Positions 6,812-15,494 of a DNA stretch of 29,228 bases are shown here, in pieces; position 1 is the stretch's first letter; the number at the start of each line of letters is the position of its first letter. Location of the stretch: the NCBI GenBank assembly GCA_023228125.1, contig JALOBT010000033.1:1-29228 (forward strand). The letters are read 5' to 3'. The translations under genes and the position numbers were made by a program. Source of the stretch: Candidatus Cloacimonadota bacterium (GTDB lineage: Bacteria; Cloacimonadota; Cloacimonadia; Cloacimonadales; Cloacimonadaceae). The notes under the pieces were generated by a model that saw only the letters and a program-made list of their open reading frames with translations, did no database searches and had not been told where the DNA came from.

Positions 6812-8983
6812 TTATTTCATCAGCATCATTTTGCGGGTTTCGCTGCCATTGTTTGTGGTCAAACGGTAGAAATAGATACCGCTGGTGACGGCTTTGCCGC
6901 CATTATCGGTGCTATTCCAAGCCAAGGTGGTTCTGCCAAAGGGTGCTACGCCGTCAAACAAAGACTTTACGAGCTGGCCTTTAACGTTGAAGATATCCAA
7001 TTTGGCTTTGCCATTTGCAGGCATATCGAAGCTGATATTGGTTTCAGGATTGAAGGGATTGGGGTAGTTCTGATTCAGCATCCGGGTAACCTGAGGTATA
7101 GTAGCTTCTTCATTTGAGCTGCCAGGTCCAAAGGCAAACAGCATTTCCATAAACATCACAGATCCGCCATCATTGATTTGGTGAGCAGGTGGAGCGATTG
7201 CCTGAGCGCCCCAGGTGAAATCATCAAAGAACATGAAGCCGATTTTACCGACGAGGTAGCCTAACTCATTGACTCCGGTGGTGATAACTTTATCAGCCGG
7301 ATACACCCACATGGGTTTGAGGTCTGCAAATTCAGTAGTCTCGACGTTGTTCAATATGACGGGTTCGCTCCAACTCATACCATTGTCATTACTGAGAGCG
7401 ATATAGACTTCAGGAGTATTGACGAAGGGAGCCAGTTCAGGATATGAATCCTGATACATGTTGTAGAGCTGAGCGCGATAAGAATCCTGCCATACAGCGA
7501 CCATCAGGCCGTCTGCATTGGGTTCGCTAACTTTGATGCTGCCGCAATGGAACTCCATAGAACCGCCATTCAGTTCCCTATCCCAATGCGGGAAAGGGTA
7601 GATCGTTTCAGAATCTGGATAATACGCACCAGCATCATCTTGCACCCACTCTGCCTCACCCCAGGGAGCTTCAGTGTCCCAAGGCATGAAAAATGAGTTG
7701 AAGGTATCATCAGGATTTTTCTGAGGATAGATTTCCGTGAGGGTAAACTCTTGGGTTGCGATATCATAGACGGTAGATTTTACAGTTTGATAAGCAGGAT
7801 AATAAGTGTTACCTCCAGCCTGCAGTCCATACAGAATGGGGACGATGATCTTGCCATCGCTGCTTACAACTGCATTCAAATGGCTGGAATTGATTACGTC
7901 CCAAAAAAGCCCAGTCTCAGAATTGAAGGCATTGGTGCCATCGGGGAATAAGGGATCCCAAGCATCGACTTTACCCGCAGTAGAAACACGGGTCCAGGTT
8001 CCAGCGCCGTAATTCGGGCACACAAAGACATCAAAATTGGGCTCAAAAAGGTCGGTATCATCAGCACCATTCGCTACATGATAACCGGCATAATAGACAT
8101 TGCCCAGTTCATCCAGGGTAAGGGAGCAATTAGGACGGCGGAAATCGCCTACACCGTGGTTCCATTCATCCAATTCGGGAATAGTGGTATAGCTCCAAAC
8201 AAGCGGGATTCCTTCCTCAAGCATGTCGGCATTAAAATCGGCATAAGCGAGGAGGAGGTTCTCACTGGGATTAGCGCTTGAATGGTGAGTTACGGAATTA
8301 CGAGCGCCTACATAGGCTCTGCGCATTCCAGCGGTAGGAGAGGGCCCGATCTGGATGGTAGGCCAGATGAATTCATTGTCATCAGTGGTCACGCCATCGA
8401 CAGTGATATCCCAGGGATTGTCTGCTACGGCGATAATTTCATTGAAGAGGCCAGAGGTGTTGAACATAAAGGCATCCGAAACGAATTCTACTTCAAGTAA
8501 GGCATCATAAGCGGGATCTTCAGTGTCTAAGTCATGATTGGCATGCCAGGCATACATTGGCTTTCCACTGACGGGATCCACGCCTATAGAGGGATAACCT
8601 TCATGATTTGTAACCAGGCTAATCTCATTTTGGTTTAGGATATCGCCAGAAGCACTGAGATGCGCGAAAAACGTACGACGGGTAGATTCATCATCGGCGG
8701 TACGTCTTCCGTGATAGGTAAGAAAATACCCACCCTCGGCATCAGGAATATTCCTAAGGGGAATGCTATTGTAGCTACCGATCATATAATCGTAGTAACT
8801 CTGCAGCAAGACTGTGGGAGTTTTGGTAAACCCATAAGCAGGGACATAACGACCAGGGGTGATCATCTTTCCCTGTGAAGGGGCTTCGACGGGCTTCTTT
8901 ACAAAATCGGGCTGCATCGGTTTGGCATTCACTGCAGCGATGATGAAAGAGAAGCATAATACGAGTAAAAGAACTTTTTTCAT
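6812..8983 (-). CDS. Exported protein with C-terminal type IX-like sorting domain
   Basis: A 723-residue product whose ATG at 8983 follows AGGAGG by five to six bases; an upstream in-frame ATG at 9007 is less well placed. A signal peptide spans residues 1-21 (ending AAVNA). The body is rich in aromatic and acidic residues with beta-type stretches such as EVYIALSNDNGMSWSEPVIL, a sialidase/BNR-style Asp-box pattern that suggests a beta-propeller. The last ~85 residues, starting NQNYPNPFNPETNISF and ending GIYFYRLTTNNGSETRKMML, form a type A sorting domain used by type IX secretion for surface attachment. No catalytic residues can be assigned. It is the last gene of the operon, preceded by the PorV-like gene. 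Confidence 0.8.
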   Translation of the reverse strand: MKKVLLLVLCFSFIIAAVNAKPMQPDFVKKPVEAPSQGKMITPGRYVPAYGFTKTPTVLLQSYYDYMIGSYNSIPLRNIPDAEGGYFLTYHGRRTADDESTRRTFFAHLSASGDILNQNEISLVTNHEGYPSIGVDPVSGKPMYAWHANHDLDTEDPAYDALLEVEFVSDAFMFNTSGLFNEIIAVADNPWDITVDGVTTDDNEFIWPTIQIGPSPTAGMRRAYVGARNSVTHHSSANPSENLLLAYADFNADMLEEGIPLVWSYTTIPELDEWNHGVGDFRRPNCSLTLDELGNVYYAGYHVANGADDTDLFEPNFDVFVCPNYGAGTWTRVSTAGKVDAWDPLFPDGTNAFNSETGLFWDVINSSHLNAVVSSDGKIIVPILYGLQAGGNTYYPAYQTVKSTVYDIATQEFTLTEIYPQKNPDDTFNSFFMPWDTEAPWGEAEWVQDDAGAYYPDSETIYPFPHWDRELNGGSMEFHCGSIKVSEPNADGLMVAVWQDSYRAQLYNMYQDSYPELAPFVNTPEVYIALSNDNGMSWSEPVILNNVETTEFADLKPMWVYPADKVITTGVNELGYLVGKIGFMFFDDFTWGAQAIAPPAHQINDGGSVMFMEMLFAFGPGSSNEEATIPQVTRMLNQNYPNPFNPETNISFDMPANGKAKLDIFNVKGQLVKSLFDGVAPFGRTTLAWNSTDNGGKAVTSGIYFYRLTTNNGSETRKMMLMK

Positions 8984-9012
8984 TGTTCCTCCTGTTATTT
9001 TATTCATGGTTA

Positions 9013-10044
9013 TTAGTATCTCATTTTGAGCGACACACGGTGTGCGCTTTTGAGCATTGATTCAGTAAGATAGCCCATATCTGTATAGGCATAATCGATA
9101 TTGAAAATTCCGATGCTGGTAGGAACTTGCCATCCGGCACCCAGACTGTAGCTGGCAGCATCATAGTTAAATTGATAACCAGCTCTGAGGAAGATGCTCC
9201 CCAATTTGTATTCTGTGCCAAGATTCCAGGTTTCCTGTCTGTCTATCACGTTATCCAATTGCAGTGAGGCGATCCAATAATTTGTTTCATTACGCATGAT
9301 GTCACCAGAGACGCCCAAAGAGAAATTCATGGGAATCTTGCTTTCCAGCTCAGGGCCATCTTCGTCGATGAGGCCATCACCATCGTTATCAAACAGATCA
9401 AAGGGGTCTTCATCGGTCTGGCCATCGCTATCGTTATCTACACGGTAGCGAATGTCTGGACCGAAATTCTTTAGTGCCATACCGATCTTGATGTTGTTCC
9501 ATCCGGTATTGTACATGGAACCAAGATCAACGGCATAAGAATTCACATTATATTCATCGAGGTTTTCCCTTAGATACTTTACACCCAGCCCAGCCGAGAA
9601 TTTATCGGTAAACTGCTGAGCGTAATTGAGTCCCAAGGCTACACTGCTACTGGTAAAGTACTCTCCAGTATGGCCAAAGGGATCTTCTTCGGTTACTTCC
9701 ATATCATCCATATGCAGTACAGTGCCATATACGGCAAAGGTGGAAACACCAGTGGTATAAGTGGCAGCGGCAAATTCCTGCATGATATCTGCAGGCCAAT
9801 TTGTATGAGATAGAAAGACCTGATTTTGGAAGGAAGGAGCCAATCCGGCAGGGTTCCAGTAAACAGAAGAGATGTCATCCGATACTGCGGTATAGGCTTC
9901 ACCCATACCGATCGCGCGGGCATCCACACCCAGCTTCAGAAATTGCATACCCACGGTGCCGACCTTGCCAAATGGTTTGGCAGAAAGGCTCAGAGGCAGC
10001 AAGATCAGGGCTAAGACGGACAGCAGGATAATTTGTTTTTTCAA
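9013..10044 (-). CDS. PorV/PorQ-like outer-membrane barrel protein
   Basis: A 343-residue protein with a signal peptide (1-22) and the family's N-terminal pattern: LGVDARAIGMGEAYTAVSDD (38-57) followed by YWNPAGLA (62-69). The rest alternates beta-strand segments and ends in an aromatic residue (LKMRY), as expected for an outer-membrane barrel. PorV-type proteins shuttle or dock cargo carrying type IX sorting domains, which fits its position between two genes for such proteins. An unusual acidic insertion at about 203-229 holds two DxDxDG calcium-binding-like loops (DNDSDGQTDED and DNDGDGLIDEDG). Cargo shuttling here is inferred from the family and neighbours. Confidence 0.8.
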   Translation of the reverse strand: MKKQIILLSVLALILLPLSLSAKPFGKVGTVGMQFLKLGVDARAIGMGEAYTAVSDDISSVYWNPAGLAPSFQNQVFLSHTNWPADIMQEFAAATYTTGVSTFAVYGTVLHMDDMEVTEEDPFGHTGEYFTSSSVALGLNYAQQFTDKFSAGLGVKYLRENLDEYNVNSYAVDLGSMYNTGWNNIKIGMALKNFGPDIRYRVDNDSDGQTDEDPFDLFDNDGDGLIDEDGPELESKIPMNFSLGVSGDIMRNETNYWIASLQLDNVIDRQETWNLGTEYKLGSIFLRAGYQFNYDAASYSLGAGWQVPTSIGIFNIDYAYTDMGYLTESMLKSAHRVSLKMRY

Positions 10045-10054
10045 AATTCCTCCC

Positions 10055-13000
10055 TTATTTGATTATGACAAATTTGCCGACTTTGAGTTTATCGTCAGCT
10101 TTGTTTTCTACGCTAAACAGATACACGCCAGGGGCTGTGATCTGATTGTTTTTGGTAAGCAAGTCCCAGGAATGCATGCCGCTGGCAGCCATACCTGTGG
10201 TGGCAGCCTTGGAGATGGTAAGAATATCGGTCTGAGTCTGTCCATCATGGTTCAGGCTCTGCACGAGATCACCAGCCAAGGTGTAGATACGGATGGTGCA
10301 GCGCTGGGGAAGATTGACAAACCACAAACGGCGGGACTTGTCGCCCTTTTCATCGTTGTCATAACGTCCATCAAATTTGCTGCTCCCGATATAAGGATTG
10401 GGAATGACTTTTATGTCTTCCATGCTGCTTTTTGCCAGAGAGCCGGGGAAAAAGACTTTCATATTGGCATCAGCGTCACGCCCGGATTCCTGAGATTCCA
10501 GTAGATTTTCGGGAATTCCACGATCGAAGGCGGTAACGGCGACGTAATACTCCACACCCTTACGCGGATACGTAATAGAATGTCTATAGTATCTGCAGGC
10601 GAGTCTCTCATGATTGACTCTTTCAATATCATCTGCGGAAGGATCCGATGCTCCTATACCTCCAGGGAAGGCGAATGTTTTGAGCGGGATCTTCTTGGCA
10701 TCATAGAGCTGGTCAAATATCTGGGGATTCTGCTGCAAATGCTCGTGCATAAAGAGCCGGGCTTGCAGTGCTTTGAGCTCATTACTCCCCTCGAGGAGCT
10801 CCGGATGCTCATTGACTATGTTATCGGCCTCAAGCTGAAGCTCAGGGGTCCAATCCAAGTCTGGATTGTAAATCGGCCAACCGTAGAACACAGAACCATT
10901 GGGGACAAGCTTATAGTTCTCATCCAAGCGCCAGAATTTGGCATATTCTTCGGCGCTGGCCTGCCAGCCTCGATTTGACAGATTAGGATCATCGGAAGGA
11001 TTGGGCAAATCTGTGTCTATACCCAAGTAACCACCAAAATACTTGTACAGACTATCGACACCAGCTTCAATGTTGGTAGTATAGTCTGCCATGTCCACAG
11101 GTGAATCTATCTTATCCCATCTGCGCATCATTTCCCAATCTTCACGATTTCCGCTACCAGAACGTCCCCAGACTGTATAGCCTTGGAAATCATGGCGTAA
11201 GCGGAAACCGGTATAGGGATTTATCAGAGCATTATTGTTCCAAAGAGTCGGGTTTTCTGCGTCTGTTGGTGGCTTAAACTCATCGGGAAAATCAGCCAGT
11301 TCTGCGGCAGTGAAATGATTTGGATCACTATCAAGACCTGTAATGTAACTTGCACTTAGAGGATTTTGCCAGCCGATATCACCAGTCGTAACGGTCTGAA
11401 CGTCGTAAGAAAACTCAGAGCGATTGTCCCAATACAGGTCAATGCTATCTCCATCCTCCATCAATTCGGCATAAAGACCAGGAATATCGGGAGGTCCGGG
11501 AGCCTTGTAGTGAGGGAATGTATCCGGCAAGACCACATTCACCAGATCTTGAGCCTTATCGTAGATTATCATGGCCCAGTTGGCAGAACGCTTCAGGTCT
11601 TCTTTGTTATCGCCCGGGAATACAGCCACCACAATCTTCATGGTCTTGTTCGGAGCCAGATTCCAGCGTTTGGCTGGGTCATCATATTCAAGGGTACCAG
11701 GTTGGGCTCCATAGAAAGAGAAGAGAAAACGGGTATCATTGGGAGAAGGCTGTTCGAATTCCATTACGTTCGGATCATCAGGACGCAAGGGGGAAAACTT
11801 GGCAACGTTAGGGTTTTTGCCCGTAAGCAGCCAATACTTTTCATTGGCAGTGCTCGGATTGGTGGTTCGCAAATTTCTGACATTAGTATCATCCGGACCA
11901 TCGCCCACCTTCCAGTACCAGCAGTGGAATGCCAATTCATCCGGATCTGGAGTACAGACGCGAGCGCCAACCAGACCGGTGGTGAGTCCACCATCGCCAT
12001 CCCCATCACGGGTATAGGCAAATTCGTATCCTTTGCCTTTTACATAGCCGGAAATATCATCCGCGGCTTTTTCCACACCCCAGGATTGAGGACCGACGTC
12101 GCAATCCATATAAATACCCATGGCGCAATCAATGAGCTCGTCTTCGACATTCATATTGGTAATATTAAATTCCACATAGACCAGATTCTTGATGTAATCA
12201 TAGCTCCATTGATAGCTCATCTGGCGCACGCGGACGTTCATAGGATAGTGTGTGTTTCTGGAGCTTGATCCGCCACTATCACGGTCCCCCTGGGTACCAA
12301 AAGGACAGTAATCATAATAATAGGAAATGAAATCCTGCTCGGAGACCGGAGCTCCATCTTCGTCAAAGCGTCCGTCATGATCATCATCATAGCGGGCGGT
12401 GAAGGCATAGCTGGGGAAGCTGCGATCGGAAAGATCCATAAATCCGAGCGGAAACCAGATTTCCATCGTAGCCTGATCATCTAAGATAGCAAAATCACTG
12501 GTGCTCATCTGATGCAGGTATCTCCCTCCAAAAGCACTGAACTGAGCGGGCAATTCACTTGCCGCTCTGAAGGGGAAGGTATAACCCACAAAGTCTTCAT
12601 CGATCAAGCCATCACCGTCATCATCCACACCACGTTGTTGGGTGCGGATAGAGGCAGATGCGATCTGATCCAGGGCATTAAAAAGGTTATAGTTATCTGC
12701 TTGATCGGCATTGGCCACCAAAAGCGGATTGTACGCCGGCAAAAACTCATAGAGGTCAAGGTCACCATCAAATCCGACGGTTACCAGAGTATCAATGACC
12801 GGATAATCGAGCATATTTGGGTCCCAGCCCGGTTGGTTTACATAGAGCGTTGTATCATTCTCTGCTGAAGGCGGATATACTTTCCAATACAATTTTCGGT
12901 TTAAGCCGTCTCGACGCTGCTTTTTGGCACCGAACCATAAGGCACCCTGGTAAAGATAATCTATACCACTCCCTCCTGGATATTCCAAAGAAGGATACCG

Positions 13001-13192
13001 GGGAATTATATCATCACCAGAGCCAAAAAAACCATAGTTACTGACTCTGAGCCAAATATTTCCAACGTTGTGATATTTGCTTAAATCCAGTCTTTTGGTT
13101 TGGGTCGATGGTACTGCCTTAGCTGCAAAAATAGAGCTCACAGAAAAGAGGCTCAGCATTAGCAGGCAGAACACGAATTTATTAAACTTCAT
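10055..13192 (-). CDS. Large exported surface protein with C-terminal sorting domain
   Basis: A 1045-residue protein from ATG 13192, with GGGAG upstream; a TTG one codon earlier is less likely. It has a signal peptide (about 1-24) and DxDxDG calcium-like loops at 190-200 (DDDGDGLIDED) and 269-280 (DDDHDGRFDEDG). The tail has IKVIPNPY about 110 residues from the end, a WD core, and the closing APGVYLFSVENK and VGKFVIIK motifs of a type A sorting domain. No enzyme motif is recognisable; repeated Trp/Tyr-rich beta stretches suggest a structural or binding role. It lies ten bases upstream of the PorV-like gene and just after tonB, so production is probably matched to the TonB complex. Whether it is cargo, adhesin or part of a secretion machine is unknown. 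Confidence 0.75.
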   Translation of the reverse strand: MKFNKFVFCLLMLSLFSVSSIFAAKAVPSTQTKRLDLSKYHNVGNIWLRVSNYGFFGSGDDIIPRYPSLEYPGGSGIDYLYQGALWFGAKKQRRDGLNRKLYWKVYPPSAENDTTLYVNQPGWDPNMLDYPVIDTLVTVGFDGDLDLYEFLPAYNPLLVANADQADNYNLFNALDQIASASIRTQQRGVDDDGDGLIDEDFVGYTFPFRAASELPAQFSAFGGRYLHQMSTSDFAILDDQATMEIWFPLGFMDLSDRSFPSYAFTARYDDDHDGRFDEDGAPVSEQDFISYYYDYCPFGTQGDRDSGGSSSRNTHYPMNVRVRQMSYQWSYDYIKNLVYVEFNITNMNVEDELIDCAMGIYMDCDVGPQSWGVEKAADDISGYVKGKGYEFAYTRDGDGDGGLTTGLVGARVCTPDPDELAFHCWYWKVGDGPDDTNVRNLRTTNPSTANEKYWLLTGKNPNVAKFSPLRPDDPNVMEFEQPSPNDTRFLFSFYGAQPGTLEYDDPAKRWNLAPNKTMKIVVAVFPGDNKEDLKRSANWAMIIYDKAQDLVNVVLPDTFPHYKAPGPPDIPGLYAELMEDGDSIDLYWDNRSEFSYDVQTVTTGDIGWQNPLSASYITGLDSDPNHFTAAELADFPDEFKPPTDAENPTLWNNNALINPYTGFRLRHDFQGYTVWGRSGSGNREDWEMMRRWDKIDSPVDMADYTTNIEAGVDSLYKYFGGYLGIDTDLPNPSDDPNLSNRGWQASAEEYAKFWRLDENYKLVPNGSVFYGWPIYNPDLDWTPELQLEADNIVNEHPELLEGSNELKALQARLFMHEHLQQNPQIFDQLYDAKKIPLKTFAFPGGIGASDPSADDIERVNHERLACRYYRHSITYPRKGVEYYVAVTAFDRGIPENLLESQESGRDADANMKVFFPGSLAKSSMEDIKVIPNPYIGSSKFDGRYDNDEKGDKSRRLWFVNLPQRCTIRIYTLAGDLVQSLNHDGQTQTDILTISKAATTGMAASGMHSWDLLTKNNQITAPGVYLFSVENKADDKLKVGKFVIIK

Positions 13193-13206
13193 CAAATACT
13201 CCCAGA

Positions 13207-13839
13207 CTATTTCAAGGTAAATTCAACCGGAATGATCAGCAGCACGTCCACTGGATGGCCACTACTTCTACCGGGTTGAAATTTGATTTTACGCACGGCT
13301 TCCACGGCGGCTTCATCGAGGCCTCCAGGAACCGAACGTTTTACACGAATATTGCGGACAGTACCGTCTTTCAGCACTTCCACTTCCAAAACTACAGTCC
13401 CCTGCACTTTATTGCGCTTGGCAAATTCAGGATAGACCGGGGAAATCTTTCCTATCACCACAGGTGGTTCGTCATAAGGCACGAAGTTAACCGGTGTTTC
13501 ATCTATCTGAGTAAGACTGGAGGACGTTGTGCTACTTATATTACCGATCTGGGCCAGGGCGGCTTCGTAAGCTGCCATATCTGTAGGCTTCTCACTCAGA
13601 TCGTCGCTGATAACCAGTGGGATATCGATACTCACTTCTACGGCGGGAGGTTCTATTTTCTCCCGTTCTTCCATGGGGATATCCACCAATTCCAGCTGTT
13701 GGGTCTTGAAGGTTTGCTTACGTACTTCAATATTAGGAGTAACCATCATCACAAAGAGCACCATGGTAATAGAAAGCGCAAGGGCCTTGCTGAATTGGCT
13801 ATTGGCCTGGTCTTTCCAATCTGTAAAGGATTGTTTCAT
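13207..13839 (-). CDS. tonB: TonB family energy-transducing protein
   Basis: Links the inner-membrane ExbB/ExbD proton motor to outer-membrane receptors. The 210 residues comprise a cytoplasmic N-terminus, one membrane segment (about 19-34), a periplasmic linker and a TonB C-terminal domain (about 125-210). That domain shows the motifs YPEFAKRNKVQGTVVLEV and GLDEAAVEAVRKIKFQPG. The linker is short and lacks the long proline-lysine stretch of enterobacterial TonB. It follows the second exbD by nine bases. Confidence 0.92.
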   Translation of the reverse strand: MKQSFTDWKDQANSQFSKALALSITMVLFVMMVTPNIEVRKQTFKTQQLELVDIPMEEREKIEPPAVEVSIDIPLVISDDLSEKPTDMAAYEAALAQIGNISSTTSSSLTQIDETPVNFVPYDEPPVVIGKISPVYPEFAKRNKVQGTVVLEVEVLKDGTVRNIRVKRSVPGGLDEAAVEAVRKIKFQPGRSSGHPVDVLLIIPVEFTLK

Positions 13840-13848
13840 CTTTGTCTC

Positions 13849-14283
13849 CTAATTTGCCCGTTTTTGTGTTTCAAAGGTCACCACCAGGGTTTGTGCATCC
13901 TGGAGCTGACGCATCACATCGGACATTACTCCGTATTTCGTATCCTTGTCAGTTCTAAAACAAACGACTAACTCGGGGTCTTCTTCTTTCTTCCGGATCA
14001 GGGTGGAAGACACAAATACGTCTTCCGAGCTCTCTATCCGTGTGGGTATATCATCGATAAGAATAGTCTCATCCCTCATCACGTAGATGGTGGTGGTATG
14101 ATTTCTGGGAATCCGCTCAATGCTTTCAGCTATTGGCCAGCGCTCGCGTTCTACCCAGAATTTCTTTTCCTGGACAAACACGGTGCTCACCATGAAGAAT
14201 AAGAGCAGCAGAAATGCTATGTCAGACATTGACGAGGTAGGGATTACTGCTTCGCGATTTCGTTCTTGTTTTATATTCGCCAT
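13849..14283 (-). CDS. exbD: ExbD/TolR family biopolymer transport protein (second copy)
   Basis: A 144-residue protein with a cytoplasmic start, one membrane helix (about 22-39) and a periplasmic domain. The proton-path aspartate is D21 in IPTSSMSDIAFLL. It shares that block with the neighbouring copy but differs strongly beyond it, including a longer periplasmic part with charged runs. Two different ExbDs beside a single ExbB suggest a mixed stator or division of labour. Spacing to its neighbours is nine bases on each side. Confidence 0.92.
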   Translation of the reverse strand: MANIKQERNREAVIPTSSMSDIAFLLLLFFMVSTVFVQEKKFWVERERWPIAESIERIPRNHTTTIYVMRDETILIDDIPTRIESSEDVFVSSTLIRKKEEDPELVVCFRTDKDTKYGVMSDVMRQLQDAQTLVVTFETQKRAN

Positions 14284-14292
14284 TTCATTCTC

Positions 14293-14718
14293 CTAATTCG
14301 TCGATAGTGAGATCTTTTCGATATCGGCCGCTTTGAGGCGGTCAACCACACGGATCATCTCATTGTATGAGGCTTCGCGATCCGTGATAACCTTAAAGAT
14401 CATCTGGGGGTTTATTCCCTTTTTTTGCTGAATCAGCACATCTATTTCCTCGCTTGTAAAGACGCGGGGAGCATCCTTGTTTACCGCCAGTTGTCCATCT
14501 TCTGTGATCTGCAAACGGGTCATTTCCTTCTCTGTCAGAGCAAGGCTCTGAGTCTGCTCAGAACCCTCTGCAGATGCCTGAGGGAGGACTATCTTAATCC
14601 CCTCTTTCACGTCGAACTTTGTAGTCGCCATGAAAAAGACTATTAAGAGGAAGGCAATATCAGACATCGACGAAGTCGGGATCTCTGCCTTAGCTTTCCT
14701 TTTGCGTCCTATTTTCAT
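14293..14718 (-). CDS. exbD: ExbD/TolR family biopolymer transport protein (first copy)
   Basis: A 141-residue single-pass inner-membrane protein with a basic N-terminus (KIGRKRKAKAE), the block IPTSSMSDIAFLL with aspartate D20, and a periplasmic domain ending EKISLSTN. It should join ExbB to form the proton-driven motor that energises TonB. It lies 17 bases after exbB and nine before the second exbD. Confidence 0.92.
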   Translation of the reverse strand: MKIGRKRKAKAEIPTSSMSDIAFLLIVFFMATTKFDVKEGIKIVLPQASAEGSEQTQSLALTEKEMTRLQITEDGQLAVNKDAPRVFTSEEIDVLIQQKKGINPQMIFKVITDREASYNEMIRVVDRLKAADIEKISLSTN

Positions 14719-14735
14719 TGTTATCTCCTCAAGGC

Positions 14736-15470
14736 TTAAAGCATCGCTTCAATGACTTTTTCGGTTGCCTTTTGCATGTCAATGACCAGGCCATCGACCA
14801 TAGTAGTAAAGATGTTGTTAAAGAACTGCACCGGGATGGCTACGATAAGGCCAAACTGAGTGGTGATCAAAGCAATTTTGATACCGCTGGCCACGATGGT
14901 AGCATCCACAGCACGAGCTGCCGCAATGGCGTCAAAGGCACTGATCATTCCAGACACAGTACCCAAGAAGCCCAGCATGGGAGCCAGAGTAATGGTCGTG
15001 GAAAGCTCAATAAAGCCTTTTTCCATGTAGCTCATCTCGATCATGGCGGCATTCTCAATGGCTTTTTCCACTGAAGGTATGCCACCCTCAGCTTTCAATA
15101 GTCCAGCATAAATGATCGCTGCTACTGGACCACGGGTGTTTTTTGCAAGCTCGACTGCTTCTTTATATTTCTTATTTTTAACCAAGGGCAATACCTTGTC
15201 AAGGAAATTGTTAAGGTTGATCCTGGCATATATGAGGGCTATGAATTTCCAGATGATATATGCGAGACCATATAGTGCAACGATGATGATAGGCCACATA
15301 GCCCAGCCACCATCTATAAACCATTTTACCATTCCGCTGCCAAATACCAGTTCGGCAAAATTCTGCATTCCGCCACCGTTGGCTTCGACTGCTTCCTGCG
15401 CGAAGGCCATGCTTGGGATTACCAAGCTCAAGAGCACTGCGAGCAGCATTATGTATGAGAACTTTCTCAT
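14736..15470 (-). CDS. exbB: ExbB/TolQ/MotA family proton channel protein
   Basis: A 244-residue inner-membrane protein that forms the proton channel of the TonB motor. It begins with a signal-like hydrophobic segment ending AFAQ (about 1-25), an N-terminal extension seen in some ExbB relatives outside Enterobacteria. Membrane helices follow at about 57-80, 157-182 and 195-215. The family signature APMLGFLGTVSGMISAF lies at 163-179. AGGAGG precedes the ATG. The gene directly follows the TonB-dependent receptor gene, with 24 bases between. Confidence 0.93.
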   Translation of the reverse strand: MRKFSYIMLLAVLLSLVIPSMAFAQEAVEANGGGMQNFAELVFGSGMVKWFIDGGWAMWPIIIVALYGLAYIIWKFIALIYARINLNNFLDKVLPLVKNKKYKEAVELAKNTRGPVAAIIYAGLLKAEGGIPSVEKAIENAAMIEMSYMEKGFIELSTTITLAPMLGFLGTVSGMISAFDAIAAARAVDATIVASGIKIALITTQFGLIVAIPVQFFNNIFTTMVDGLVIDMQKATEKVIEAML

Positions 15471-15494
15471 TTATTTGTTCCTCCTTGGAATAAT

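Noticed and set aside
11366..12268. A 300-codon plus-strand reading frame
   Set aside because: It lies entirely opposite the 1045-residue exported protein, whose signal peptide, sorting domain and tight operon spacing make it the real gene.
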